Shown here piece after piece: positions 47,679 to 57,875 of a stretch of 64,000 nucleotides of DNA. This DNA comes from Shewanella frigidimarina (GTDB taxonomy: Bacteria > Pseudomonadota > Gammaproteobacteria > Enterobacterales > Shewanellaceae): contig NZ_RKKE01000001.1 in the NCBI RefSeq assembly GCF_003797125.1, positions 620,001 to 684,000 on the forward strand. The letters are read 5' to 3'. A program made the position numbers and the translations under genes. The notes under the pieces are model-generated. The model did no database searches, was not told the DNA's origin, and saw only the letters and a program-made list of their open reading frames with translations. How positions within the stretch are numbered: position 1 is the stretch's first letter; each line of letters opens with the position of its first letter.

Positions 47679-48557
47679 TTATTTACCGTTTGATGATTTC
47701 ATGTACTTGAAGAAATCACCTTCTGGCTCTAACACCATAATGTCATTTTTACCGGCAAAACTGTCTTTGTACGCTTCTAAGCTACGTAAAAAACTATAAA
47801 ACTCAGCATCTTTACTGTAGGTATCAGCATAAATCTTTGCCGCTAATGCATCACCTTCACCACGAATGGTAAGGGCTTTACGTTCAGCTTCAGCAATCTT
47901 TACTGTCACATTGGCATCAATAGTCGCACGGATAATTTCAGCTTGCTCTTTACCTTGCGCACGGTGCTCTTTCGCCACAGCTTGACGTTCAGCACGCATA
48001 CGTTGGTAAATACTAGTACTGACATTAGCAGGTAAGTTAATTTGCTTTACACGCACATCAACCACTTCAATACCTAGATTCTCAGCGCTTTCAGAAGCAT
48101 TTTCTAATGCATCGGTTTGCAATTCATCACGCTTACCTGAAACAATTTCTTTGATTGTGCGACGACCAAATTCAGTACGTAAATCGTTGCTAATCTTGGC
48201 TTGTAATAAGCTTTCTGCATTGGCTTTAATACCGCCATTAGTAGAAAGATAGTACTTTTCAAAATCACGAATACGCCACTTAACATAAGAGTCGACCATT
48301 AAGTCTTTCTTTTCAGAAGTCACAAAACGATCCGCAGCACCGTCCAATGTCTGGATGCGAGAATCCAAATATCGAACTTTATCTACCAAAGGCAATTTAA
48401 AGTGAAGGCCTGGTGCAAAAACAGTTGTTGCGCCATCTTCTTTAAGCACTTTACCGAAACGTGCAACAATCGCGCGTTCACCTTCGCTTACCACCATCAA
48501 AGAGGAAAAGCTCACCCCTAAAATGATCACGAGAATGATCAGAGCTAATCTACCCAT
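47679..48557 (-). CDS. hflC: HflC, subunit of the FtsH regulator complex
   Basis: A 292-residue SPFH-domain protein with an N-terminal TM helix (about 3-20) and the band-7 domain in the periplasm (SEGERAIVARFGKV). With HflK it forms a large cage around the FtsH protease and controls its activity on membrane proteins. The gene is two bases behind hflK and ends at a strong terminator. Confidence 0.95.
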   Translation of the reverse strand: MGRLALIILVIILGVSFSSLMVVSEGERAIVARFGKVLKEDGATTVFAPGLHFKLPLVDKVRYLDSRIQTLDGAADRFVTSEKKDLMVDSYVKWRIRDFEKYYLSTNGGIKANAESLLQAKISNDLRTEFGRRTIKEIVSGKRDELQTDALENASESAENLGIEVVDVRVKQINLPANVSTSIYQRMRAERQAVAKEHRAQGKEQAEIIRATIDANVTVKIAEAERKALTIRGEGDALAAKIYADTYSKDAEFYSFLRSLEAYKDSFAGKNDIMVLEPEGDFFKYMKSSNGK

Positions 48558-48559
48558 TG

Positions 48560-49720
48560 TTAGTTCCTCCCTTGGCGAATACGATCTTCGCGGCTGAGAC
48601 GACCATCAGTCGGCATGCTAGTAATCGGCGTATCAACACCACTACTAGAAACAGAATTGATGTGACGTTCAACCTCAGGTTCTACTTGATTGCGCAGACT
48701 CTTAGAAGAATCCATCAACTTATCCAAAGGTAAATACATCAGATTGCCGCTATTCTTAGTGTCGATAAGTACTTTATTAGTATCAGCCAACACAGATTGC
48801 ATCGCATCAATGTATAAACGATTTCGGGTTACACCTGGAGCAGCTTTATACTCAGGTAATAACTTCTCAAATCGAGCGACCTTACCTCTAGCTTCAAGAA
48901 CTTCACGCTCTTTGTAAGCACTAGCTTGTTGTGCCATACGTTCGACAGTACCACGCGCTTTAGGTTCGATTTCACGAGCATAAGCTTCAGCTTCGCGAAT
49001 AAAACGCTGTTCATCTTCCTGAGCAGAGATTGCATCATCAAATGCATCTTTGACTTCTTCAGGAGGACGAGCTGGTAAAAAGTTAACGTCACGAATTTGT
49101 AAGCCTAGTTTATACGGTTCAATAATACGCTCTAACTCAGTCCAAGTGTCACGACGAATTGCATCTCGACCAGTGGTTAAAATGTCATCCATACGATTAT
49201 GACCAATGACATAACGCAACGCACTATCAGTCGCTTCACGTAAACTCGAATTGGCATCAACAGCACTGTACAGATATGAATAAGCATCTGATACGCTGTA
49301 TTGAACCACAAGTTCAACATTCACGATGTTTTCATCAGATGTCAGCATTCTGCCAGACGCAGGAATCGAACGGAACGTTTCCACATCAACCATTGTCACT
49401 TCGTCAATAAAAGTGGCTTTCCAATGTAAACCGGAACTCACTTCACCGATGTGTTGACCAAAACGGAGTAACACTCCACGCTCAGCTTCTTTGACCGTAT
49501 ATAAGCCAGACAATGCCCAAATAACTAAGGCAATCAAGGCAATTACAATCAGTAAAGATGAATTAAATGGCTGACCAGTGGCGCTACCGCCCCCCTTGCC
49601 ACCAAAGCGTTTTGATAGGTTACGAAATACTTCGTCAAGATCTGGTGGCCCTTTATCGTTACCACCTTTATTTCCCCAAGGGTCTTTGTTTCCCTTGTTA
49701 CCGGGCTCATTCCAAGCCAT
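48560..49720 (-). CDS. hflK: HflK, subunit of the FtsH regulator complex
   Basis: A 386-residue SPFH protein: a glycine-rich cytoplasmic N-terminus (WNEPGNKGNKDPWGNKGG), a TM helix (about 53-73), the band-7 domain and a C-terminal helical part. It partners HflC in the FtsH-regulating complex. It is 33 bases behind hflX. Confidence 0.95.
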   Translation of the reverse strand: MAWNEPGNKGNKDPWGNKGGNDKGPPDLDEVFRNLSKRFGGKGGGSATGQPFNSSLLIVIALIALVIWALSGLYTVKEAERGVLLRFGQHIGEVSSGLHWKATFIDEVTMVDVETFRSIPASGRMLTSDENIVNVELVVQYSVSDAYSYLYSAVDANSSLREATDSALRYVIGHNRMDDILTTGRDAIRRDTWTELERIIEPYKLGLQIRDVNFLPARPPEEVKDAFDDAISAQEDEQRFIREAEAYAREIEPKARGTVERMAQQASAYKEREVLEARGKVARFEKLLPEYKAAPGVTRNRLYIDAMQSVLADTNKVLIDTKNSGNLMYLPLDKLMDSSKSLRNQVEPEVERHINSVSSSGVDTPITSMPTDGRLSREDRIRQGRN

Positions 49721-49753
49721 TTAGCACTCCATAATTGGATGAAATAAATGAGA

Positions 49754-51061
49754 TTAACAAGTGACGTCTACTTCTGAAGGTTCAAAAATAAATGCCTCTA
49801 ATTCCCCCTGACTCTGTTTAGCTAACCGGCGCCAATTGGCGTCCGATAAACGAACAGATAAAATACAGTTCCCCAGATCGTCATACTCTTTCTGCTGTAT
49901 TGCATCCAGTCGATAAAACTGGCCAAGATAATGTCCTGCTGATGCAGGTATTTTCAATGTAAGCTCGCAAATCACTTCACCGATTAATTCGGTTATCGCT
50001 TTCAGCAGCAAATCAAATCCAATGCGTTTTTGCGCAGAGACCCAAACCCTCTCAGGTTTACCGTCTTCATCGTAATCGATACGAGGCGCGAAATCTTCAA
50101 GTAAATCTATCTTATTGCATACAATCAATTGAGTGATTTCATCTGCATCAATTTCTTCCAATACTTTTTGTACTTGGTCAAAATTTTCAGTCATATTGTC
50201 ATCAGCACAATCAACGACATGCAAAAGAATTTCAGCTTGTCGAGTTTCTTGTAATGTGGCTTTAAATGCTGCGACGAGATCATGAGGTAAATGACGAATA
50301 AACCCAACTGTATCCGCTAAAATGACCGCACCATCAGGTAACGATAATTTACGCAGTGTCGGATCTAATGTTGCAAATAACTGATCAGCAGCATAAACAT
50401 CCGATGACGTTAGTGCATTAAATAATGTCGATTTACCCGCATTTGTATAACCTACTAAAGACACAGTCGCTAAATCACTGCGCTTACGAGCTCGTCGGCT
50501 TTGCTCGCGTTGTTTATCTACTTTGTCGAGGCGACGATTGATATTCTTGATCCGGCCTCGTAATAAACGTCGGTCTGTTTCAAGCTGGGTCTCACCCGGC
50601 CCTCGCATCCCGATACCACCTTTTTGTCGCTCTAAATGAGTCCAACCACGAATTAGGCGTGTCGACATGTGGCGCAATTGCGCTAGCTCCACTTGCATCT
50701 TGCCTTCATGAGTTCTCGCTCGTTGAGCAAAAATATCAAGAATCAACGTAGTTCGATCTAAGACTCGGCACTGACACACCACTTCAAGATTACGTTCTTG
50801 AGCAGGACTTAATGCATGATTAAAAATCACTACATTGGCTTCAGTAGCAGCGACCATAGCAGCAAGTTCTTCTGCTTTGCCGGAACCAATAAAAAACTTT
50901 CGGTCCGGCGAGCGTCTGCTGCCAGTAATCACTCCAACAGAGCGAGCACCAGCAGATTCAACTAACAACTGTAATTCAATTAGATCTTCACGACGCTCTT
51001 CGTCTGAAAAGTCTATATGAACCAATACAGCTGTTTCACCCGCTTCATAACGATCAAACAA
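49754..51061 (-). CDS. hflX: GTPase HflX
   Basis: A 435-residue Obg-HflX GTPase. The N-terminal HflX domain (FNHALSPAQERNLE, FAQRARTHEGKMQVELAQLRH) is followed by a G domain with G1 GYTNAGKST, G3 DTVGFIRH and G4 CNKIDLL. It splits stalled 70S ribosomes after heat stress and binds 50S. The start is TTG at 51061, giving the family N-terminus MFDRYEAGETAVLVH with AAGGA upstream. Confidence 0.95.
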   Translation of the reverse strand: MFDRYEAGETAVLVHIDFSDEERREDLIELQLLVESAGARSVGVITGSRRSPDRKFFIGSGKAEELAAMVAATEANVVIFNHALSPAQERNLEVVCQCRVLDRTTLILDIFAQRARTHEGKMQVELAQLRHMSTRLIRGWTHLERQKGGIGMRGPGETQLETDRRLLRGRIKNINRRLDKVDKQREQSRRARKRSDLATVSLVGYTNAGKSTLFNALTSSDVYAADQLFATLDPTLRKLSLPDGAVILADTVGFIRHLPHDLVAAFKATLQETRQAEILLHVVDCADDNMTENFDQVQKVLEEIDADEITQLIVCNKIDLLEDFAPRIDYDEDGKPERVWVSAQKRIGFDLLLKAITELIGEVICELTLKIPASAGHYLGQFYRLDAIQQKEYDDLGNCILSVRLSDANWRRLAKQSQGELEAFIFEPSEVDVTC

Positions 51062-51081
51062 AAATTATATTCCTTTTCAAA

Positions 51082-51339
51082 TTATTCAGCATCGCTTTCT
51101 TCACCATGGGCAGTACCCTGGTGAGCAGAAACATTAAATGGGCGTGCTGGTACAACTGTTGAAATAGCGTGTTTGTAAACCATTTGGCTTACAGTATTTT
51201 TCAACAAGATAACAAATTGATCAAATGACTCAACTTGGCCTTGTAATTTAATACCATTCACTAAATAGATAGAGACTGGTACACGCTCTCGACGCAATGC
51301 GTTCAAAAATGGGTCTTGTAAAGATTGCCCCTTAGCCAT
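51082..51339 (-). CDS. hfq: RNA chaperone Hfq
   Basis: An 85-residue Sm-like protein, with Sm1 ([18 protein letters not shown]) and Sm2 ([13 protein letters not shown]) motifs and the proximal-face signature [16 protein letters not shown]. The acidic C-terminal tail is short. The hexamer pairs small RNAs with their targets. It sits in the usual place between miaA and hflX, 20 bases before hflX. Confidence 0.97.
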   Translation of the reverse strand: MAKGQSLQDPFLNALRRERVPVSIYLVNGIKLQGQVESFDQFVILLKNTVSQMVYKHAISTVVPARPFNVSAHQGTAHGEESDAE

Positions 51340-51421
51340 TTCAATTTCCTTTTTTATTTTAAAATATGTTGAATTAAGTTTTATTGTTTAGTTTTAGTAT
51401 TATACAGCAACAGCTAATAAG

Positions 51422-52348
51422 CTAGCGGCTTTGTCGCATAAGCGTAACTAAATTCCCTTCTACACCACTTTCAAGCCACTGTAAATCTGGCCAGCTCCTC
51501 AACCATGTTAATTGACGTTTAGCCAATTGCCTAGTAGCTGCGGTAGCTTTTTCGACCATTGTCGCATGATCAAATTCATTATCTAAGTACTGCCAGCACT
51601 GTCTGTAACCAACACAACGCATTGATGGTAGCTCTAAATGCAAATCATCACGCGCTTTCAAACGCGCAACTTCTTCGATAAAACCTTGCTCTAACATGAT
51701 ATTAAAACGCTTAGCGATTAACTCATGTAAAACTTTTCGATCGTTTGGTGCAATAGCAAATTGCACTACATCATACGGCAAAGCGGCTGACTTAGTTTGT
51801 GTCAATTCAGTCATTGTTTTGCCACTGATCCGATAAACCTCTAATGCTCTGGACAACCGTTGTGGATCGTTTGGATGAATTCTTTCTCCAGCAACAGGGT
51901 CTATGTTACATAATTCTTGATGCAGCGCTTCCCAACCCTCGGTTTGCGCTTGCGCTAATATTTGTTGCCTAATGGCTTCATCAGCACTAGGTAATGGTGA
52001 TAAGCCTTCTAACAATGCCTTAAAGTACATCATGGTACCACCCACGAGTAAAGGGGTCTTACCACGGCTAATGATGTCTTCTATAGCCAATAATGCATCA
52101 CGGCGAAAATCTGCCGCTGAATAACTTTCGCCAGGGTCAAGAATATCAATTAATTTATGCGGAGCCATTTCCAGTTCTTCAGCACTGGGTTTAGCAGACC
52201 CAATATTCATATTACGGTATATCAATGCAGAATCCACTGAGATAATTTCGCAATTATATTGAGTCGCCATATCAATGGCTAATGCCGTTTTGCCTGAGGC
52301 GGTAGGCCCCATTAAAAATATCACTTTCGGCTTATCGACACTATTCAC
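51422..52348 (-). CDS. miaA: tRNA dimethylallyltransferase
   Basis: A 308-residue enzyme with the P-loop [11 protein letters not shown] and the motifs [18 protein letters not shown] and [13 protein letters not shown]. It puts the isopentenyl group on A37 of tRNAs that read UNN codons. The start comes one base after the mutL stop, so the two are translated together. Confidence 0.96.
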   Translation of the reverse strand: MNSVDKPKVIFLMGPTASGKTALAIDMATQYNCEIISVDSALIYRNMNIGSAKPSAEELEMAPHKLIDILDPGESYSAADFRRDALLAIEDIISRGKTPLLVGGTMMYFKALLEGLSPLPSADEAIRQQILAQAQTEGWEALHQELCNIDPVAGERIHPNDPQRLSRALEVYRISGKTMTELTQTKSAALPYDVVQFAIAPNDRKVLHELIAKRFNIMLEQGFIEEVARLKARDDLHLELPSMRCVGYRQCWQYLDNEFDHATMVEKATAATRQLAKRQLTWLRSWPDLQWLESGVEGNLVTLMRQSR

Positions 52349-52349
52349 G

Positions 52350-54209
52350 TTAATTATCTTTCATCCAATTTTTCCAAGGTATTATGCGTTCTTGGTCATA
52401 GCAAGTTTGTTGTGTTTCATCGTCAAGTGAACAAAATTGTAGCCATAAAGCTTGAGCTGGCTCAAATTGCGATAAACTTTGTTGTGCCAGCCAACCGACG
52501 ATGGCGCTCTGGGTAGGTTGCTCTAATTGTATCCATTGCAGTAACTCTGGAATCACAATTGCAAGTTGGCATTCCCTCAAATATGGGGGCACTTTTTTAA
52601 TAATCAACTGTTGGAAGCGAATTGTTAGCTCAATACCCATTTGACGCAGTAATTGATCACGTGCAGCTAAGGTTTCTATCCAATCCAAATCTGCTGCTAT
52701 AGACACAGGCATTAACAAAGGCTGCGACACTAAACCGTTAGCTAATTTGATTTCAACATCTTTCTTTCTTACTGCCAATAACACGCTTTTTATTGGCAGT
52801 AATGACAACTTATCATCTTTACAGATAACCCAATGCTCACCCGCTAACAACGGCGGCATAGTAACTTGAGGGGCAGCCTCATGAACATAGGATACCGCGC
52901 TATTCATCGGGGTATGCAACAATTGCCCATAATTGGCAATGGCCGTTTTCGTCTGGGCAGAAGATGCACTAGAAGGCTTTTTATCATAACTAGGCTTAAT
53001 TGCAGCTGAATAACCTCCAGAGAAGCCATTATTCTTTCCAGGGACATGCATCGAGCCAAATTGGCTAACGCTGTTAATCGCCTTACTAGAGCCATGATTA
53101 AGTGTGAATTCATCTTCTGCGGTATCGACGACTTTCACATCATGCATCAAGTTCGATTCTGTGTGCATTGGGGCAACACTATCATGATGTTCTAATTCAT
53201 CAGACAGAGGTAGTACTGGCATTTCTACTAATGCCGAGCGCACAGCTTGAAGGATAAAGTCGTGTACATAACGAGATTGATGAAACCGCACTTCATGCTT
53301 GGCAGGATGCACATTGACATCAACTTGATGTGGGTCAAGTGATAACATCAACACATAGCCCGGTTGATGCTCAATACCATATTCAGCAAAAGCTTGTTTT
53401 ACAGCATGGTTAACCAATCGGTCTCTAATTAATCGTCCATTGACATAAAAAAAGTTGGTGTCAGTGATAACAGTGTCTTGTGGCGACTGCAGATAACCGG
53501 TTAATACGAAATCATCATGCTCACAGGCAATGCTCAATGCTTGATCTGCAAACGCTCTACCGCAAATTTGCGCCAAACGTTGTTGGGTTTGAATGTCAGT
53601 ATTTGCAGGACGATACTGACGCACTAACTTAGCGTTGTGTGTCAGGGTAAAATGAATATCGCTACGAACAATGGCTATACGTTTTAACCACTCATCAATA
53701 TGAGTAAATTCAGTTTTATCACTTTTTAAAAAACGGCGTCTGGCGGGAGTATTAAAAAATAAATCCACCACTTCAATAGTCGAACCTTGTGGATGCGCAG
53801 CAGGAGTCACTTTCACGTCCATTTGCGAGCCTTCAGCATAGGCCTGCCAAGCTTCAGATTGCTCAGCGGTTTTCGAAGTTAATGTTAATCGCGACACTGA
53901 ACTAATACTGGCCAAGGCCTCCCCCCGAAAACCAAAGCTTAAAATAGCTTCTAGGTCATCGAGCGTATGTACTTTTGAGGTTGCGTGACGCGATAACGCT
54001 AATGCCAACTCATCTTTAGCAATACCCGCACCATTATCGCGAATACGTATAAGCTTACTGCCGCCTTTATCGATATCGATATCAACTCTAGTCGCACCAG
54101 CATCAAGGCTGTTTTCAACCAGTTCTTTAACCACAGAAGCCGGGCGTTCAACGACCTCACCGGCTGCGATTTGGTTTGCAAGTTGAGGAGGTAACAGCTG
54201 AATCGCCAT
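52350..54209 (-). CDS. mutL: DNA mismatch repair protein MutL
   Basis: A 619-residue GHKL ATPase. Motifs are [23 protein letters not shown] and [15 protein letters not shown], then a long variable linker (about 335-430) and the C-terminal dimerisation domain. I see no metal-binding endonuclease motif in the C-terminus, so it is of the E. coli type that works with MutH. It follows amiB by one base. Confidence 0.96.
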   Translation of the reverse strand: MAIQLLPPQLANQIAAGEVVERPASVVKELVENSLDAGATRVDIDIDKGGSKLIRIRDNGAGIAKDELALALSRHATSKVHTLDDLEAILSFGFRGEALASISSVSRLTLTSKTAEQSEAWQAYAEGSQMDVKVTPAAHPQGSTIEVVDLFFNTPARRRFLKSDKTEFTHIDEWLKRIAIVRSDIHFTLTHNAKLVRQYRPANTDIQTQQRLAQICGRAFADQALSIACEHDDFVLTGYLQSPQDTVITDTNFFYVNGRLIRDRLVNHAVKQAFAEYGIEHQPGYVLMLSLDPHQVDVNVHPAKHEVRFHQSRYVHDFILQAVRSALVEMPVLPLSDELEHHDSVAPMHTESNLMHDVKVVDTAEDEFTLNHGSSKAINSVSQFGSMHVPGKNNGFSGGYSAAIKPSYDKKPSSASSAQTKTAIANYGQLLHTPMNSAVSYVHEAAPQVTMPPLLAGEHWVICKDDKLSLLPIKSVLLAVRKKDVEIKLANGLVSQPLLMPVSIAADLDWIETLAARDQLLRQMGIELTIRFQQLIIKKVPPYLRECQLAIVIPELLQWIQLEQPTQSAIVGWLAQQSLSQFEPAQALWLQFCSLDDETQQTCYDQERIIPWKNWMKDN

Positions 54210-54210
54210 A

Positions 54211-55554
54211 TTAAGCCCTTGGGATCACAAGATGTTGACCAACACGTACCACGTCCGACTTCAAGTTATTGGCCTGCTTTAAACGTGAAATAGAAACGCG
54301 ATATCGCTGGGCGATAACAGACAGTGACTCACCGCGTTGCACTTTATGCTTTTGTGCTTGCGAGCTACTAGATCGCGCTTTCGCAATCAATGTATCGCTG
54401 GGCGCATTACTAGCAAAATAACGTTGCACCCCCGAATGGATGGCGCGTGCTATTTTTTCTTGATGTGCCGGGCTTCTGAGTAAACGCTCTTCTTGTGGAT
54501 TAGAAATAAAACCGGTTTCCACTAAAATAGAAGGAATGTCCGGTGATTTAAGTACCGCCAGGCTCGCAGCTTCTGGTTTATGTTTATGTAATTTGGTGAC
54601 ACCGTTGAGATCTTTTAATACATCGCCAGCAATAGAATTACTTATCGCCATAGAACTATTCATCGACATATCTAAAAGGGTCATAGCTAAATATTGCTCG
54701 CTATCAGAATTTTGAATAATTTCTCCAGCACCACCTAATAGCTCAGAGTGCTTCTCTTTTTGCTCAAGCCAACGACCAATTTCAGTATTTGCACGGCGCA
54801 TAGATAATACCCAAACCGAAGCGCCCTGAGGCTTAGGAGAAGTAAATGCATCTGCATGAATTGAAATCAATAAATCTGCTTTAATATTACGAGCCAACTC
54901 AGAACGTTTATTGGGATGAATATAATAATCACCACGCCGTGTCATCACTGCACGCATTCCTGCAGTTTGATTAATTTTACTGGCTAAACGAGTTGCTATT
55001 TCCATCACCACACGCTTTTCGTAAGTACCGGAGGGACCAATTGATCCTGGGTCTTCACCACCGTGCCCAGCATCAATGGCAACCACAATGTCTCTAGATG
55101 ACTGATTAGCAGAGCGACTAACCGCATTCACGGTTGGCGACTCGCCGTTAGAATCTTCTAAGTCGACGACAAGGCGGTTTCCATATGGAGCAGTAGGAGG
55201 CAAAGTAAATAGACTGGATTTTATCGGTTTAGTTAAATCCATAACCAGGCGCAATACACCTTTTTTAGGTGGAGAGCTAAAACGTATCTTTTTGATAATT
55301 TTACTGTTGTTAGCTATTTTATCTAAATTAATCTTGGCGCCAGTATCTTGAATATCGACCACTAAACGATGAGGGCCGGTTAAGGTAAAACTGTCATAAT
55401 TAGGGGTTTGGGTTAAATCAAATACGACTCGCGTCGATTCTGGGGCAGCCCAAATGCGCACGCTATCAAGTTGGTTGGCAGCCCAAACCACATTAGACTG
55501 CAAAAACAACAGCATGAATACTACAGAGGTAAAAAACGTATTTTTTAAAGTCAT
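54211..55554 (-). CDS. amiB: N-acetylmuramoyl-L-alanine amidase (AmiB-like)
   Basis: A 447-residue periplasmic amidase: a signal peptide (about 1-25), an AMIN domain (about 28-140) that targets the division septum, an Amidase_3 domain (about 155-375, with zinc ligands in [15 protein letters not shown] and SIHADAF) and a single LysM repeat at the C-terminus ([19 protein letters not shown]). It splits septal peptidoglycan, activated by EnvC/NlpD-type LytM factors. It lies between tsaE and mutL. Confidence 0.95.
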   Translation of the reverse strand: MTLKNTFFTSVVFMLLFLQSNVVWAANQLDSVRIWAAPESTRVVFDLTQTPNYDSFTLTGPHRLVVDIQDTGAKINLDKIANNSKIIKKIRFSSPPKKGVLRLVMDLTKPIKSSLFTLPPTAPYGNRLVVDLEDSNGESPTVNAVSRSANQSSRDIVVAIDAGHGGEDPGSIGPSGTYEKRVVMEIATRLASKINQTAGMRAVMTRRGDYYIHPNKRSELARNIKADLLISIHADAFTSPKPQGASVWVLSMRRANTEIGRWLEQKEKHSELLGGAGEIIQNSDSEQYLAMTLLDMSMNSSMAISNSIAGDVLKDLNGVTKLHKHKPEAASLAVLKSPDIPSILVETGFISNPQEERLLRSPAHQEKIARAIHSGVQRYFASNAPSDTLIAKARSSSSQAQKHKVQRGESLSVIAQRYRVSISRLKQANNLKSDVVRVGQHLVIPRA

Positions 55555-55561
55555 TATTATT

Positions 55562-56020
55562 TTATTTTATATTATTCAAAATGGCCTGCCCTGCAGGGGA
55601 TAAAGCTTGTAATTCAATTTGTCTTTGAGATTCTTTATAACGCAAATGCAAATGGATGTCAGCCTCAGGGAGTAATCCATGACCATTATCAGGCCATTCA
55701 ACTAGACACACACTTCTGTCAGTAAAATAATCACGGATACCCATATACTCGAGCTCTTCTGGGTCGGCTAATCGATATAGGTCAAAATGAAATACATCCA
55801 TATCATTAAATTCATAGGGTTCGACCAAGGTGTATGTCGGACTTTTCACCGCGCCTTGATGACCTAAACTTTGAATAATGCCTCGACTAAACGTTGTTTT
55901 ACCTGCCCCTAAATCCCCCGTAAGATAAATAGTGAGTGGCGGCTTTATCCACTGCGCAATTTGTTGTCCAAGGGCAACAGTAGCTTGTTCATTTTCAAGG
56001 GTTTTAAACAGCGATGTCAT
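55562..56020 (-). CDS. tsaE: tRNA threonylcarbamoyladenosine ATPase TsaE
   Basis: A 152-residue P-loop ATPase ([32 protein letters not shown]), the normal TsaE size. It works with TsaB and TsaD in making t6A37 of tRNA. It is the first gene of this long operon; the genes nnr and queG that precede it in E. coli are absent, and an unrelated gene lies upstream. Confidence 0.95.
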   Translation of the reverse strand: MTSLFKTLENEQATVALGQQIAQWIKPPLTIYLTGDLGAGKTTFSRGIIQSLGHQGAVKSPTYTLVEPYEFNDMDVFHFDLYRLADPEELEYMGIRDYFTDRSVCLVEWPDNGHGLLPEADIHLHLRYKESQRQIELQALSPAGQAILNNIK

Positions 56021-56120
56021 GTGTAAAGTCAGCTTCCATAAAAAAGAGATACAAGAATGCTAAATATACCAGAAGTTACCGGGGAACTCCCACTGTTATA
56101 GTGGTTATTTTTTGTTAATA

Positions 56121-56147
56121 AAAAAACCAGCTACTGGGAATAGCTGG
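56121..56147 (-). terminator. Terminator of the 151-residue gene
   Basis: CCAGCTA/TAGCTGG (56127-56133/56141-56147) with a seven-base loop; on the minus strand it is followed by a run of T. It separates this gene from tsaE. Confidence 0.75.
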
Positions 56148-56192
56148 CAAAATCACACTTCAGGAAGTTATATTAAAATTTCAACGCCTCGT

Positions 56193-56648
56193 TTAAATGT
56201 CGTCCATACGGATTGTGCTATGAACTAAACGTTTTTGTTGAGTTTGTGCAACACGGACTAAGTCCATTAATGCACTTTTAATTTCATCAGTTGGACTACT
56301 ATTAGCTGTTTTTTCAAGTAAAGCGATTAAGCGGTTTTCTAGGTCTAAATGCAACTCAAGCACTTCGTCTTCTTTCATATTGGCAGCGAGTGAAGTTTCA
56401 TTGCAACGCTTACTAAAATCTTCAAACGTAATATCTTTGTACCAAGTATTTAATATTCTTGACGGTGCATCTTCAAGATAGCTTTCTAACGTTTCGTAAA
56501 TATGTCTTTGATGTTGTTGAAAATAGGTCAACATCATTTTTACTCTAGAAGAATCCGCATTACGATCTAAGCGCTTATATAATTTCTCCATATCGAGATG
56601 GCAATTAGCAACGTAATCAAGTAGCTCACTTAGTTGTTGGATCCGCAT
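56193..56648 (-). CDS. Conserved helical protein of unknown function
   Basis: A 151-residue, almost wholly alpha-helical, soluble protein, rich in charged residues (LSELLDYVANCHLDMEKLYKRL; LELHLDLENRLIALLEKTANS). I do not recognise the family; a four-helix-bundle, ferritin- or hemerythrin-like shape is possible, but a metal-binding set of His/Glu is not clear. The ATG at 56648 has GAGG at a good distance; a GTG at 56657 overlaps that site. It stands between the tRNA-Gly array and tsaE, the place of queG-nnr in E. coli, and has its own terminator. Confidence 0.65.
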   Translation of the reverse strand: MRIQQLSELLDYVANCHLDMEKLYKRLDRNADSSRVKMMLTYFQQHQRHIYETLESYLEDAPSRILNTWYKDITFEDFSKRCNETSLAANMKEDEVLELHLDLENRLIALLEKTANSSPTDEIKSALMDLVRVAQTQQKRLVHSTIRMDDI

Positions 56649-56908
56649 AAAACTCACCTCGTTTAAAGCCCTAACTTCTTAGGAAAATCTATCTTAAGCT
56701 GATTATCAAAGATTACAGCAGTAAATGATTTGAACCAGATCATGTTTTACTTCACCAATATGCGCTTACTTTAGAGATCCATGAAGAAGTGAGTACTAGA
56801 TCACTTATTTGTTGATTGCAAAACGATTTGCTCAAACACAAATGGTGCAAATTTATTACAATAATAAGGTTCAGGCTGAATTAGATTCGGATTGATGGCC
56901 ATTAAAAA

Positions 56909-57028
56909 TGGAGATCGAGCTATACGTTTCTCAGTAATGGTTCGAACGGATGACCACTTTATGACGTCTAGCTTGGCAAACAAAAAAGGTATCGCATTTT
57001 CTAAAAACGTAGCTGAGCCTAGTGACAC
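56909..57028 (-). repeat. tRNA-Gly-derived repeat C (most divergent)
   Basis: In minus-strand reading it keeps the D-stem side (CTCAGCTACG), GATACCTTTTTT, and GGTCATCCGTTCGAACC of the neighbouring tRNA-Gly, but with the anticodon and D-loop areas lengthened, about 119 bases instead of 76. It shares these insertions with repeats A and B. Confidence 0.6.
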
Positions 57029-57067
57029 AAGGGTAATTAATGGAGGATTTAACAAGAGGAGATGATT

Positions 57068-57186
57068 TGGAGCGACGTTGCTTTATAAATAAAGAGTGGT
57101 TCGAACTGATGACCGCTTTATGACGTCTAGCTTGGCGAACAAAAAAGGTATCGCATTCTCTAAAAGCGCAACTGAGCTAATGTCGC
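57068..57186 (-). repeat. tRNA-Gly-derived repeat B
   Basis: It ends (5' in minus strand) with GCGACATTAGCTCAGTTG exactly as in the intact tRNA-Gly, and keeps the T-arm GGTTCGAACTGATGACC on the plus strand at 57098-57114. The central part is lengthened by the same insertion as in repeats A and C. It is not a functional tRNA, because the acceptor stem and anticodon loop cannot form. Confidence 0.65.
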
Positions 57187-57270
57187 AAATCAAAAATCAA
57201 TTCAGGTTTAACGCTTAGATTTTTGGCTAGGAATTTTTAGCAGGAAGAGTTTGAAACGAGAAGATTGATT

Positions 57271-57386
57271 TGGAGCGACCTTTATTTTCACAAAGAGAGG
57301 TTCGAACTGATGACGCAGTTATCACTTCTAGTTTGGCAAACAAAAAGGTATCGTATTTTCTAAGGGCGCAACTGAGCTAACGTTGC
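57271..57386 (-). repeat. tRNA-Gly-derived repeat A
   Basis: It begins TGGAGCGAC on the plus strand as the intact tRNA-Gly genes do, holds the T-arm (57299-57314), and ends near the D-stem side CAACTGAGCTAA. The middle is expanded as in B and C. A 14-bp direct duplication AGTTCAAACTAGGG (57387-57400 and 57401-57414) follows. Confidence 0.65.
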
Positions 57387-57422
57387 AGTTCAAACTAGGG
57401 AGTTCAAACTAGGGAAGTGATT

Positions 57423-57498
57423 TGGAGCGACATATCAGGTTCGAACTGATGACCTATACCTTGGCAAGGTATCGCTCTACCAACTGAGCTAATGTCGC
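57423..57498 (-). tRNA. tRNA-Gly (GCC), copy 1
   Basis: 76 nt with encoded CCA. Acceptor GCGACAT/ATGTCGC, D arm GCTCAGTTGGTAGAGC, anticodon stem ATACC/GGTAT with anticodon GCC, variable AGGTC, T arm with GTTCGAACC. All stems pair. It is one of three identical genes, at the same place as glyVXY of E. coli (downstream of orn). Confidence 0.97.
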
Positions 57499-57526
57499 GT
57501 ACTGGTTGCTGCATTGTAACAATCAA

Positions 57527-57569
57527 CAAGGTATCGTCTTTCGACCTATGCCAACTGAGCTAATGTCGC
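57527..57569 (-). repeat. 5'-half tRNA-Gly fragment 1
   Basis: A 43-base piece holding the tRNA 5' end, the D-arm left half and the left anticodon stem (minus strand GCGACATTAGCTCAGTTGG ... CGATACCTTG), with a nine-base insertion in the D-loop region. It lies upstream of tRNA copy 1 in the transcript. Confidence 0.8.
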
Positions 57570-57602
57570 ATATCAAAATCATATAAGAAACGTGCAACAA
57601 TT

Positions 57603-57678
57603 TGGAGCGACATATCAGGTTCGAACTGATGACCTATACCTTGGCAAGGTATCGCTCTACCAACTGAGCTAATGTCGC
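57603..57678 (-). tRNA. tRNA-Gly (GCC), copy 2
   Basis: Identical in sequence to copy 1, 180 bp away, with CCA encoded. It pairs in all four arms and has anticodon GCC. Confidence 0.97.
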
Positions 57679-57706
57679 GTACTAGTTGCTTCATTGTAAC
57701 AATCAA

Positions 57707-57749
57707 CAAGGTATCGTCTTTCAACCTATGCCAACTGAGCTAATGTCGC
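57707..57749 (-). repeat. 5'-half tRNA-Gly fragment 2
   Basis: Almost identical to fragment 1 (one base different), at the same distance upstream of the next tRNA copy. Confidence 0.8.
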
Positions 57750-57771
57750 ATTACAAAATCATGCTGAAATT

Positions 57772-57847
57772 TGGAGCGACATATCAGGTTCGAACTGATG
57801 ACCTATACCTTGGCAAGGTATCGCTCTACCAACTGAGCTAATGTCGC
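57772..57847 (-). tRNA. tRNA-Gly (GCC), copy 3 (promoter-proximal)
   Basis: Identical to copies 1 and 2, with CCA encoded; the first tRNA in the transcript after the leader and fragment 3. Confidence 0.97.
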
Positions 57848-57875
57848 GTACTATTTGCTTCATTGTAACAGTCAA

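Larger units (their letters stand above)
56658..57422. other. Gene-free stretch with tRNA-derived repeats
   Basis: 765 bp with no convincing protein gene; it holds the tRNA-Gly-derived repeats A, B and C. An 84-codon open frame inside overlaps repeat C and is not believed to be real. No terminator for the tRNA transcript is evident. Confidence 0.6.

Noticed and set aside
56801..57055. An 84-codon minus-strand open frame as a gene
   Set aside because: It overlaps tRNA-derived repeat C, has no clear Shine-Dalgarno and shows no recognisable protein pattern; it is best explained as chance coding in repeat DNA.
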